Shown here in pieces: positions 54,987 to 63,417 of a stretch of DNA of 64,000 nt. The notes beneath the pieces are model-generated. The model worked only from the letters and a program-made list of their open reading frames with translations. It did not search any database and was not told where the DNA came from. Location: assembly GCA_002840435.1 (NCBI GenBank), contig PHAT01000001.1, positions 1-64,000 of the forward strand. The letters are read 5' to 3'. Each line of letters starts with the position of its first letter. The stretch's first letter is position 1. This DNA comes from Deltaproteobacteria bacterium HGW-Deltaproteobacteria-6 (GTDB lineage: Bacteria > Desulfobacterota > Syntrophia > Syntrophales > Smithellaceae). Position numbers and translations under genes: made by a program.

Positions 54987-55495
54987 GAAAGGGTTGCCTG
55001 CTTTTTTTCCACATCCAGCGCCATTTTTTTAATGTAGGCGGACAGCTTCGAGCTGATCTTCTTATCTTCCAGCGCCAGAATGCGCACGGCGTACAGAGCG
55101 GCGTTTTTCGCGCCGGCTTTGCCTATGGCCATTGTGGCAACCGGTATGCCGCCCGGCATCTGCACGGTGGAAAGCAAGGCGTCCAGACCATGAACGGCCG
55201 TTGCATCAATCGGCACCCCGATCACCGGCAGCTGTGTTTGTGAGGCGATTACACCGGCCAGATGTGCGGCGGCGCCCGCCCCGACAATGATGATTTTCAC
55301 GCCGCGTTTGGCAGCAGCTTCAGCAAACTTTGCCGTTCTTTCCGGCGTCCGGTGGGCCGAAGTTAAAAAAAGCTCGTGAGAAATACCGAACTCTTCCAGA
55401 ATTTTTGTTGCTTCGGTCATGACGGACAGATCCGAGTCGCTGCCCATGACCACACTGACGACTATGTTTTTCCGGATGGGGCTTTTTGCCTTCAT
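54971..55495 (-). CDS. purE: N5-carboxyaminoimidazole ribonucleotide mutase
   Basis: A 174-residue class I PurE, which moves the carboxylate on AIR to give CAIR in purine synthesis. It has VMGSDSDLSVM at the N-terminus, SAHRTPER, GAGAAAHLAGVIASQT and PVIGVPIDATAVHGLDALLSTVQMPGGIPVAT. AAGGAG lies 6 bases before the ATG. No purK is next to it. It is the first gene of a purE-tsaC pair. Confidence 0.95.
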   Translation of the reverse strand: MKAKSPIRKNIVVSVVMGSDSDLSVMTEATKILEEFGISHELFLTSAHRTPERTAKFAEAAAKRGVKIIIVGAGAAAHLAGVIASQTQLPVIGVPIDATAVHGLDALLSTVQMPGGIPVATMAIGKAGAKNAALYAVRILALEDKKISSKLSAYIKKMALDVEKKQATLSCRKS

Positions 55496-55655
55496 GCAGG
55501 CTCCTTAATGTTTGGAATATTGCACACCGGTTACGATCATGGCCGTGCCTGGTTCATGGACCGGATTTACGCGATCGGCATACAGACATGAAATTAATGC
55601 GCAATTTTGGCATTCCTTAACGCACTTAAGTGAGTTTTGCAAGATGGTTTTTGCC

Positions 55656-55684
55656 TTGACATATCCGGCGATAATATCTAAAGT
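55656..55684 (+). promoter_or_regulatory. Probable promoter of the cyclophilin gene
   Basis: TTGACA, 17-base spacer, TAAAGT (the same -10 as before hpt), 30 bases before the cyclophilin start codon. Confidence 0.5.
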
Positions 55685-55713
55685 TTCAGCACCTATCTTA
55701 AAAGGAGATGATC

Positions 55714-56253
55714 ATGAAAAGTAAACTCATAGCCGTTATTGAAACAGATAAAGGCACCATCCGCCTGAAGTTATTTACGGATCAGGCGCCTGTGACCGTG
55801 GGCAATTTTGTAAATCTGGCGCGGCGCGGATATTACAACAATTTAAACTTCCACCGGGTGATTCCCGATTTTATGATTCAGGGCGGATGCCCGGCGGGCG
55901 ACGGCCGCGGCGGGCCCGGTTATAAATTCGGGGATGAATTTGTCAAGGAACTGCGCCACAGCAAACCGGGCATTTTGTCCATGGCCAATGCGGGCCCCCA
56001 GACCAACGGCAGCCAGTTTTTTATCACACACGTGCCCACTCCCTGGCTTGACGGCAAGCATACCGTGTTTGGCGAGGTGGTGAGCGACATCGATCAGGAA
56101 ATTGTCAATGCGATCGCGCAGGGCGATAAAATCCGTTCCATCACGATCGAGGGCGATATCACGGAGCTGATGGAAAGTGTCAAACCGATGGTTGATAAAT
56201 GGAATGCCGCGCTGGATGCGAATTTCCCCAAATTGCCTAAAGTTCCGTCATAG
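55714..56253 (+). CDS. Cyclophilin-type peptidyl-prolyl isomerase
   Basis: A 179-residue cytoplasmic cyclophilin with the catalytic core [28 protein letters not shown] and [11 protein letters not shown]. It lacks a signal peptide. The C-terminal ~30 residues extend past the normal end. An upstream ATG at 55708 abuts the ribosome site AAGGAG, so the ATG at 55714 is preferred. The DUF2804 gene follows 36 bases later. Confidence 0.92.
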   Translation: MKSKLIAVIETDKGTIRLKLFTDQAPVTVGNFVNLARRGYYNNLNFHRVIPDFMIQGGCPAGDGRGGPGYKFGDEFVKELRHSKPGILSMANAGPQTNGSQFFITHVPTPWLDGKHTVFGEVVSDIDQEIVNAIAQGDKIRSITIEGDITELMESVKPMVDKWNAALDANFPKLPKVPS

Positions 56254-56289
56254 AACTTTCCAGTGCGGTTGAAAACCGGAGAGGCGATT

Positions 56290-57336
56290 GTGAGACATAT
56301 TCAAACGACCCCCGCCCGGATGGTGGAGGAAGACGGATCGATTAACTTCGGTACTTTCCGCATGCCGTTTCGGAATGCCAATCTTCCTTCTGCGCCATTG
56401 TATTCTTTTCCTGCGCCCGGCTTCTGGAAGAATTTTCGCCTGAAGGAATGGCAGCATTACGGCATCATCACCCCGACGCATTATTTCGGCATGGTGATCT
56501 TTGATGCCAAGTTCACGGGCGTTTCCTTTTTCTATGTCTATGATCGATTAAAGAATACCCGGTTTGAACATACCCGGCAGGCATGCAAAAAAAACGCGGT
56601 GCATACAGCCTCGCAGTTGTATGATGATGCCTGCTGGTTTGATGCCAAAGGCTATCGTCTGCGCTTTGAAAACAAGTTGGATCAGGGGGTCCACCGGATA
56701 TTGATCGATATCGATCGATATAAAAACCGTCCGGCTGTCCAAGGCGAAATAACCGTTCATGAAGATTTGAAGGTTGTTGAGCCATTGGTTCAGGTTTCCC
56801 CGATCACCCGAACCCGCCCGTTTTATACTCATAAAGCGGCCGTTCCCGCGTCCGGCAGTATGGTGGTGGACTCTGAAGAAATTATTCTGAACCGGAATTC
56901 AACCATTGCGCTCATCGATGATCAAAAAACCTATTATCCTTATGTCAGCTTTTGGAAATGGGCTACAGCCGCAGGTTTCAGTGATGAAGGGAAGCTGCTG
57001 GCCTTCAATCTCTGCCAGAATATGATTGCCGATGATGAAGAATTCAATGAAAACTGCTTCTGGATGGATGGCAGGATTTCCTGTCTGACGGCCGCGCGCT
57101 TCGACTTCGGCGATGTCATGAAGCCCTGGAAAATAAAAACCACGGACGGAAAACTGGATCTGTCTTTTGTCCCGTCAGGCGAGCGGGCTGAAAAAATCAA
57201 CACTGCCGGTATCATCCGTTCCGATTTTCATCAGCCCTTCGGCCTTTACAGCGGCAGTTTTAAAGACGATCAGGGCATAATCCATCCCATCAAAGATTTG
57301 TTCGGCCTGACGGAGCATCACATTACCCGATACTAG
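56290..57336 (+). CDS. DUF2804 family protein
   Basis: A 348-residue protein resembling DUF2804 (about 340 residues). It has SFPAPGFWKNFRLKEWQHYGIITPTHYFGMVIFDAKFTG near the N-terminus, YPYVSFWKWATAAGFSDEGKLLAFNLCQNM in the middle and ENCFWMDGRIS and HQPFGLYSGSF further on. It is mostly beta-strand, perhaps lipocalin-like. The function is unknown. GTG at 56290 is chosen because GGAGAGG lies 7 bases before; a GTG 27 bases upstream is possible. Confidence 0.8.
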   Translation: MRHIQTTPARMVEEDGSINFGTFRMPFRNANLPSAPLYSFPAPGFWKNFRLKEWQHYGIITPTHYFGMVIFDAKFTGVSFFYVYDRLKNTRFEHTRQACKKNAVHTASQLYDDACWFDAKGYRLRFENKLDQGVHRILIDIDRYKNRPAVQGEITVHEDLKVVEPLVQVSPITRTRPFYTHKAAVPASGSMVVDSEEIILNRNSTIALIDDQKTYYPYVSFWKWATAAGFSDEGKLLAFNLCQNMIADDEEFNENCFWMDGRISCLTAARFDFGDVMKPWKIKTTDGKLDLSFVPSGERAEKINTAGIIRSDFHQPFGLYSGSFKDDQGIIHPIKDLFGLTEHHITRY

Positions 57337-57437
57337 GCGGATAACGTTTCAATCCGTAATAACCGCCGTTTAAGTCCGGATAAAATCATCAACATATCGC
57401 TTTTTATTGTGAAAATTAATATTTTACCCAAATCCAG

Positions 57438-57466
57438 TTGACATACGAATCTTCTCTTCATATACT
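57438..57466 (+). promoter_or_regulatory. Strong sigma-70 promoter of the IMP cyclohydrolase/AICAR transformylase pair
   Basis: TTGACA (57438-57443), 17-base spacer, TATACT (57461-57466), about 50 bases before the start codon. Confidence 0.75.
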
Positions 57467-57517
57467 CCCGCAACCAAAAATTGATACCTTATCCATAACC
57501 AAGGAGAGAAATAAAAA

Positions 57518-58246
57518 ATGAAAGAGAATTTATACGAGTATCTGGCCTCAAACGATTATCCGGGCCGTGGCATCTGCATCGGGCTTACGCCGGGCGGCAA
57601 AGTGATGATTGCCTACTTTATCATGGGCCGGAGCGTCAACAGCCGCAACCGCGTGTTTGATCCCATTGACGGCGGCATCCGCACCAAGGCTGCCGATCCT
57701 TCCAAAATGACGGACCCGCATCTGATTATTTACAACCCCGTTCTGACGCCGGACGATATGACTATTGTAACCAACGGCGACCAGACTGATACCATCCGTC
57801 ATTTTATCGTCCGTAATGATTATCCCGGCTTCGGCTTTGAAGCCGCGCTTTTGACCCGGACCTTTGAAGATGACGGACCCAACTGGACGCCCCGCATCTC
57901 CGGCGTGGTGGATATGAGAACAGGCGGCTACAAGCTCAGTATTTTGAAAAGCTGCGGTGGAAATGAAAAAAGCGTCCAGCGCTTTATATTTGATTATTCG
58001 CACCCGCTGGAAGGCGAGGGACACTTTATCAGCACTTACAAGTGTAACGGCACGCCGATTCCCAGCTTTGCGGGCGAGCCGTTGCGCGTCGCCATTGACG
58101 AGGAAGATCCCAATGAATACGCAGGCAAGCTGTGGGAGGCCCTGAACGAAGACAACAAGGTGAGCCTGTTTGTTCGCGCCATCGACGTTGCGACGGGGAC
58201 ATACGAAGACGTCATCATCAACAAATACAAAACAGTGGAGGGATAG
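57518..58246 (+). CDS. IMP cyclohydrolase (PurO-like)
   Basis: A 242-residue protein of the IMP_cyclohyd family (PF07826, archaeal PurO type): PGRGICIGLTPGGKVMIAYFIMGRSVNSRNRVF near the N-terminus, then NGDQTDTI and ARISGV-like PRISGVVD. It closes FAICAR to IMP, the last step of purine synthesis. Its gene is 3 bases before the AICAR transformylase gene, so the two steps normally fused in bacterial PurH are split here. AAGGAG precedes the ATG. Confidence 0.85.
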   Translation: MKENLYEYLASNDYPGRGICIGLTPGGKVMIAYFIMGRSVNSRNRVFDPIDGGIRTKAADPSKMTDPHLIIYNPVLTPDDMTIVTNGDQTDTIRHFIVRNDYPGFGFEAALLTRTFEDDGPNWTPRISGVVDMRTGGYKLSILKSCGGNEKSVQRFIFDYSHPLEGEGHFISTYKCNGTPIPSFAGEPLRVAIDEEDPNEYAGKLWEALNEDNKVSLFVRAIDVATGTYEDVIINKYKTVEG

Positions 58247-58249
58247 TCC

Positions 58250-59428
58250 ATGAACGAATTAGCGCTTAAATACGGCTGCAACCCCAATCAGAAGCCTGCC
58301 CGGATCTTCATGGCGGACGGCAGCGAGCTGCCGGTTACCGTGTTAAACGGCAAGCCCGGCTACATCAACTTTCTGGATGCATTAAACAGCTGGCAGCTGG
58401 TGAAAGAACTGAAAGAGAATACCGGTATGGTTGCCGCAGCTTCTTTTAAACATGTTTCTCCCGCCGGCGCCGCTCTGGGTTACCCCTTGAACAATGTCCT
58501 GCGCAAAATGTATCACATCGATCTCAAAATGAAGCTGTCTGACCTGGCCTGTGCCTATGCGCGCGCCCGCGGCGCGGACCGCATGAGCAGCTTCGGTGAC
58601 TGGATCGCGCTCTCCGATGTGTGCGACGTGCCTACGGCGAAGATCATCAAAACCGAGGTCACCGACGGCATCATCGCCCCCGGCTATGAACCCGAAGCAC
58701 TGGAAATTCTGAAGTCCAAGAAGGGCGGCAATTACAATGTGGTGACCATTGATTTAAACTATGTCCCCACTCCTCTGGAGCACAAGCAGGTATACGGCAT
58801 TACCTTTGAGCAGGGCCGCAATGATCTGAAGATCGACAACCGCATGCTGGAAAACATGGTGACGGAAAACAAGACGCTGACCGATGCGCAGAAGCGCGAT
58901 CTGGTGCTGAGCCTGATCGTTCTGAAATACACGCAGTCCAATAGTGTCTGCTACGTGCAGGATGGCCAGGTCATCGGCGTGGGCGCGGGCCAGCAGAGCC
59001 GCATTCACTGCACGCGGCTGGCCGGCCAGAAGGCCGACAACTGGCAGCTCAGGCACATGCCCAAAGTGCTGAATCTGCCTTTCCGCGACGATGTTGCCAA
59101 ACCCAATCGCGACAATGCCACCGATGTTTACCTGGGCGAGACCCCGGAAGACGTCATCGGTGACGATGTCTGGGCCGAAACCTTTACCCGCCAGCCGAAA
59201 CCTCTGACCAGAACGGAAAGGAAAAAATGGCTGGCGAAAGTCACCGGTGTTTGTCTGGGCAGCGACGCCTTTTTCCCCTTCGGCGACAACATCGAGCGCG
59301 CCCACCGCAGCGGTGTGACGGCCATTGTCGAGGCGGGCGGTTCCATCCGCGACCAGCAGGTGATTGACACCTGCAACAAATACGGCATTGCCATGGCATT
59401 TTGCGGCCTGCGTCTGTTCCACCACTAG
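58250..59428 (+). CDS. AICAR formyltransferase (stand-alone)
   Basis: A 392-residue protein of the PurH C-terminal (AICARFT) family: KYGCNPNQKPARIFM, SFKHVSPAGAAL, RMSSFGDW, QSNSVCYVQDGQVIGVGAGQQSRIHCTRLAGQKAD, and the end SDAFFPFGDNIERAHRSGV and GGSIRDQQVIDTCNKYGIAM. The PurH cyclohydrolase half is absent, and that step is covered by the gene just upstream. It transfers a formyl group to AICAR to make FAICAR. Confidence 0.92.
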   Translation: MNELALKYGCNPNQKPARIFMADGSELPVTVLNGKPGYINFLDALNSWQLVKELKENTGMVAAASFKHVSPAGAALGYPLNNVLRKMYHIDLKMKLSDLACAYARARGADRMSSFGDWIALSDVCDVPTAKIIKTEVTDGIIAPGYEPEALEILKSKKGGNYNVVTIDLNYVPTPLEHKQVYGITFEQGRNDLKIDNRMLENMVTENKTLTDAQKRDLVLSLIVLKYTQSNSVCYVQDGQVIGVGAGQQSRIHCTRLAGQKADNWQLRHMPKVLNLPFRDDVAKPNRDNATDVYLGETPEDVIGDDVWAETFTRQPKPLTRTERKKWLAKVTGVCLGSDAFFPFGDNIERAHRSGVTAIVEAGGSIRDQQVIDTCNKYGIAMAFCGLRLFHH

Positions 59429-59452
59429 GCTGTTCTCAAGGGTTTTCAAAAA

Positions 59453-59482
59453 GCCGGGCGAGTCCGAAAGACTCGCTCCGGC
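59453..59482. repeat. Strong hairpin in the intergenic region after the AICAR transformylase gene
   Basis: GCCGG-N-CGAGTC, loop CGAAA, GACTCG-CT-CCGGC. It is 25 bases after the stop codon but has no T-run on the coding-strand side, so its function as a terminator is doubtful. The rest of the 258-base gap shows no gene. Confidence 0.4.
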
Positions 59483-59686
59483 TGTTCCTCAGGCTGCTTA
59501 CGGCCTGTTTGCCTTTCATGCGGGCTCATGATTCCTGCACTTCACAACGCAAAAGGAAGTTCTCAGCCATTTCCGGGCAATCAATACCTCATGCCGGTCT
59601 GAATCAGCCCGAATAATTATATTTTAATAGTCGCTTGAATATGTTATCAGAACCCCTCTTGAAAAGGAGTTCAACGTAAATTCAAT

Positions 59687-61504
59687 ATGAATATTTTAGG
59701 CATATCGGCATTTTATCATGACAGTGCTGCCTGTTTGGTACGTGATGGCGAAATTATTGCGGCGGCACAGGAAGAACGTTTTACCAGAAAAAAACATGAT
59801 TCTTCTTTTCCGCTGAAGGCGATCAATTATTGTCTGGAAGCGGGAAATATCAAGAGTGAATCCATCGATTATATTGCATTCTATGATAAGCCTTTTATAA
59901 AATTCGAGCGCATTCTGGAGACTTATCTGGCCTTTGCTCCGGTAGGCATTCAATCGTTTATCATGGCCATTCCTCTCTGGATCAAGCAGAAGCTGTGGAT
60001 GAAGGAATTCATCAAAGAGCAGCTGGGGTATGAAGGGAAAATCATCTTCCCTGAACATCATGAATCCCACGCGGCTTCAGCCTTCTTTGCATCGCCTTTT
60101 CCCGAAGCTGCCTTTCTGACCATTGACGGCGTCGGCGAATGGACGACCACCAGCTACGGCGTCGGTAAAAATAATCAAATCAATATTCTTTCTGAAATTC
60201 ATTTTCCTCATTCGCTGGGGCTGCTCTATTCGGCCTTTACTTACTACACCGGGTTTAAAGTCAATTCCGGCGAATATAAAGTGATGGGTCTGGCGCCTTA
60301 TGGCCGGCCCGTATATAAGGATTTAATCCTCTCGGAGTTGATGGATTTAAAGGAAGACGGGTCATTCAAACTGAACATGCAGTATTTCAACTATTGCGCG
60401 GGGCTGACCATGACCAGCAGGAAGTTTGACAAACTTTTCGGCGGGCCGCCGCGCAAACCGGAATCGCAGGTTACCCAGAGAGAAATGGATCTGGCCCGTT
60501 CCGTTCAGGATGTCACGGAAGAAGTGATGCTGCGGATGGCGCGTCACATCCATCAGGAAACAAAACAGAAGAACCTTTGTCTGGCGGGGGGGGTGGCGCT
60601 CAACTGCGTGGGAAACGGCAAGGTGCTCCGGGAGGGCCCCTTTGATAATATATGGATACAGCCCGCAGCCGGTGACGCGGGGGGAGCCTTGGGCGCAGCA
60701 CTCTTTGCCTGGTATCAATATCTGGATCATGAGCGGAAAGCTGACGGTCAAACAGATTTTATGAAGTCGTCCTGCCTCGGTCCTGAGTATAGCGATGATC
60801 AGATTCTCCAGTACCTGGATGCCAAGAAAATCCCTTATGAAAAGTTGTCTCCCGATGAAATGCCCGCCGCCATTGCCGATTTGATCGCCTCGGAAAAAAC
60901 AATCGGATGGTTCCAGGGAAGAATGGAGTTCGGGCCGCGCGCTCTGGGCGCCCGTTCCATTATCGGCGATGCCCGTTCCCCTAAGATGCAGGAGATTATG
61001 AATCTTAAAATAAAATTCCGGGAGAGCTTCCGTCCCTTCGCGCCCAGCGTCCTGCGGGAAAGAGCGGCCGAGTTCTTCGACATTGACACTGAAAGTCCCT
61101 ATATGTTAATAGTCGCGCCGGTTAAAGAGACTATCCGCAGAGTAATGACCCGGCAGGAACAGGAGTATTTCGGACTGGATAAACTGCATGTCGTTCGTTC
61201 CAGCATCCCGGCGGTGACCCACGTGGACTACTCCGCCAGAGTGCAAACCGTAACCAGGGAAAGCAATCCGGTATACTACGACATGATGGCCAGATTTTCC
61301 GAGAAGTACGACTGTTCAGTCATTATTAATACCTCTTTCAATGTCCGGGGGGAACCGATCGTCTGTACGCCGGAAGATGCCTATTTGTGTTTTATGAGAA
61401 CCAACATGGATTATCTCATTATGGGCAATTATCTGTTAAATAAAGAAAAACAAAAGCCGCTGGGCGAAGATATCAATTGGCAGAAAAAGTACGAAAATGA
61501 CTAG
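59687..61504 (+). CDS. NodU/CmcH-family carbamoyltransferase
   Basis: A 605-residue enzyme. The N-terminal Kae1-like domain (MNILGISAFYHDSAACLVRDGEIIAAAQEERFTRKKHDSSFP, HHESHAASAFFASPF, TIDGVGEW and NSGEYKVMGLAPYG) is followed by the C-terminal YrdC-like carbamoyltransferase domain (FGPRALGARSIIGDARS, SFNVRGEPIVCTPEDA). It transfers a carbamoyl group from carbamoyl phosphate to a hydroxyl, probably on a sugar or surface glycan. The next gene overlaps by 8 bases. The first of a four-gene cluster. Confidence 0.92.
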   Translation: MNILGISAFYHDSAACLVRDGEIIAAAQEERFTRKKHDSSFPLKAINYCLEAGNIKSESIDYIAFYDKPFIKFERILETYLAFAPVGIQSFIMAIPLWIKQKLWMKEFIKEQLGYEGKIIFPEHHESHAASAFFASPFPEAAFLTIDGVGEWTTTSYGVGKNNQINILSEIHFPHSLGLLYSAFTYYTGFKVNSGEYKVMGLAPYGRPVYKDLILSELMDLKEDGSFKLNMQYFNYCAGLTMTSRKFDKLFGGPPRKPESQVTQREMDLARSVQDVTEEVMLRMARHIHQETKQKNLCLAGGVALNCVGNGKVLREGPFDNIWIQPAAGDAGGALGAALFAWYQYLDHERKADGQTDFMKSSCLGPEYSDDQILQYLDAKKIPYEKLSPDEMPAAIADLIASEKTIGWFQGRMEFGPRALGARSIIGDARSPKMQEIMNLKIKFRESFRPFAPSVLRERAAEFFDIDTESPYMLIVAPVKETIRRVMTRQEQEYFGLDKLHVVRSSIPAVTHVDYSARVQTVTRESNPVYYDMMARFSEKYDCSVIINTSFNVRGEPIVCTPEDAYLCFMRTNMDYLIMGNYLLNKEKQKPLGEDINWQKKYEND

Positions 61505-61928
61505 GGACATTGCAATTTTCGAAGAAATTAAAAATATCAAAGGCGTTAAATCCGACTGGAAAAAATTCGGAATTACGATGGGCATCATTCTGGCGCTGAT
61601 CGGATCTTACCTGCTCTGGAAGAAAAATAACTACTTCGAATATTTATTTTTTATTGCCGCCGCTTTTTTGATTTCCGGTTTAATGCTTCCCGTTGTGCTG
61701 AAGCCTGTTTATAAGGCATGGATGGCTCTGGCCGTGGTCATGGGTTTTATCATGACCAAAGTCATCATGGCTTTTATCTTCTTCCTGATCGTTACACCGA
61801 TTGGTTTGATCGCCCGTCTGACCGGAAAAAAATTTCTGGATATGAAATTGGATAAGACCGCAAAAAGTTATTGGATGCCCAGAGCAAAAACGCAAATGGT
61901 GAAATCCGATTATGAAAGACAGTTTTAA
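61497..61928 (+). CDS. SxtJ-like small membrane protein
   Basis: A 143-residue protein with about three to four membrane segments (FGITMGIILALIGSYLL, FFIAAAFLISGLML, VVMGFIMTKVIMAFIFFLIVTPIGLIARL) and a soluble end KSYWMPRAKTQM. It resembles the SxtJ family, often encoded next to carbamoyltransferases (as in saxitoxin clusters and many surface-glycan clusters). The start overlaps the carbamoyltransferase stop. The function is unknown. Confidence 0.8.
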   Translation: MTRDIAIFEEIKNIKGVKSDWKKFGITMGIILALIGSYLLWKKNNYFEYLFFIAAAFLISGLMLPVVLKPVYKAWMALAVVMGFIMTKVIMAFIFFLIVTPIGLIARLTGKKFLDMKLDKTAKSYWMPRAKTQMVKSDYERQF

Positions 61929-61960
61929 TTTAAATTAATTGTATCGAGGTATCAGCCGGC

Positions 61961-62119
61961 ATGAGCAAATTATCAATAGTACTGGAGTTCTGGGATTTCT
62001 TAAAAGTCAGAAAAAAATGGTGGCTTGCTCCTATTGTCTTTTTCCTGCTGCTGATCGGCGTGCTCCTGGTGCTGGCTGAGGGATCGGCGGTGGCGCCTTT
62101 TATCTATACATTATTTTAA
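61961..62119 (+). CDS. DUF5989-like small membrane protein
   Basis: A 52-residue protein with one membrane segment (WWLAPIVFFLLLIGVLLVLAEG) preceded by a basic stretch KVRKKWW and ending FIYTLF. It resembles DUF5989, usually placed after carbamoyltransferase and SxtJ genes. GAGGT lies 10 bases before the ATG. It sits 32 bases after the SxtJ-like gene. Confidence 0.75.
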   Translation: MSKLSIVLEFWDFLKVRKKWWLAPIVFFLLLIGVLLVLAEGSAVAPFIYTLF

Positions 62120-62138
62120 ATTTTCAATGTGAACAGCC

Positions 62139-63284
62139 ATGAATCGTTTAAAAAAGAATCTTCCCAACATCCTTCTGCTGCTGGCTTCTTTGATTATTTG
62201 CATTGCCGCCGGGGAAGTTCTTCTGAGGATTTACAATCCGTTCGAGTTCAGCGTGAAGGGTGAAAAGATCATCCTGAGAGCCTATAAGAAAAATACCATT
62301 TTTACCGAGCATGGTAATCTGTATAATAACAAACTCGATGCTAAAATAATTTATACAAAAAATTCTATCGGCTTTCGGGGGGATGAACCCCCAAAGGATC
62401 CTGAGAAATACCTGTCTATTATTGCGGTAGGCGGCAGTACGACGGAGTGTCTGCTGTTATCCGATGGAAAAGACTGGCCTGCCGTCCTGAAAACCATATC
62501 GAAGAAGGATATTCCGCTGGTGTGGGTCAATAATGCCGGGATTGACGGCCATTCCACTTACGGACATGCCATCCTGATGGAAGATTATATAACAAAAATA
62601 AGACCCAAAATGGTTCTTTTCCTCATGGGGCTCAACGATATCGGACTCGAAAAAATCAAGTCGTTTGATGAAAAAACCATGATCAAAAAGACAGGCCTGG
62701 TCAGCCTGAAGGATTATTTTGAGGCCATAACAGACCAGTCCGAAATTTTACAGTTCGGCAGAAACATCGACCGGTGGCGCAGAGCCAAAGCACGCCAGCT
62801 GGACCATCATCAGATTGATGTGGCAACGCTGGGATATATGGATTTGGAAGAAAGAAGTATGGTAGAAAAAAGATTATCGGATGAGAGTAAATTTCTGGTT
62901 CCTTTTGAAAAGCGGCTGGAAAATTTAGTAAAGATATCCAGAAAAGCAAACATTGTTCCGGTATTTATCACACAACCGGCTCTTTACGGTCACGGCATTG
63001 ATCCGGTCACCGGAGTTGATCTGGGAAAAATAAAAATGCCGGGCGGTTCCAGCGGTTCTCTCAACTGGCAAATTCTTGAATTATACAATCAGAAAACCAG
63101 GCAGGTTGGAAAGAAACATGATGTGCCGGTTGTCGATCTTGCGGCCAGGATGCCTAAAAATTCGAATTTGTACTATGATCTGTTTCACTTTACCAATCAG
63201 GGAGCGGAAGCTGTGGCCAGCATCATTTTTAATGACTTAAAGCCGCATATCCAAAAAAACTTCCCGCAGTATATCCAAAAATGA
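62139..63284 (+). CDS. Membrane-anchored SGNH/GDSL-type hydrolase
   Basis: A 381-residue protein. An N-terminal membrane anchor (NILLLLASLIICIAAGEVLL) is followed by an extracytoplasmic SGNH-type hydrolase: block I GGSTTEC (Ser nucleophile), VNNAGIDGHST (block II/III Gly), FLMGLND (Asn) and the C-terminal YYDLFHFTNQGA (Asp-His pair). It probably removes or moves acyl groups on a surface glycan. It closes the carbamoyltransferase cluster. Confidence 0.85.
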   Translation: MNRLKKNLPNILLLLASLIICIAAGEVLLRIYNPFEFSVKGEKIILRAYKKNTIFTEHGNLYNNKLDAKIIYTKNSIGFRGDEPPKDPEKYLSIIAVGGSTTECLLLSDGKDWPAVLKTISKKDIPLVWVNNAGIDGHSTYGHAILMEDYITKIRPKMVLFLMGLNDIGLEKIKSFDEKTMIKKTGLVSLKDYFEAITDQSEILQFGRNIDRWRRAKARQLDHHQIDVATLGYMDLEERSMVEKRLSDESKFLVPFEKRLENLVKISRKANIVPVFITQPALYGHGIDPVTGVDLGKIKMPGGSSGSLNWQILELYNQKTRQVGKKHDVPVVDLAARMPKNSNLYYDLFHFTNQGAEAVASIIFNDLKPHIQKNFPQYIQK

Positions 63285-63417
63285 CATCTTATCGCCCCGG
63301 GCAATTAATTGATGCTGATCGCAATAGTTATCGGGGCAGCCGTGCTTCTTATTTTTGTGAGGTTGCTTTCATCCGGATCCGGTTGTAGACTCTGCCATTA
63401 CAGTATAGCGAGGCGCC

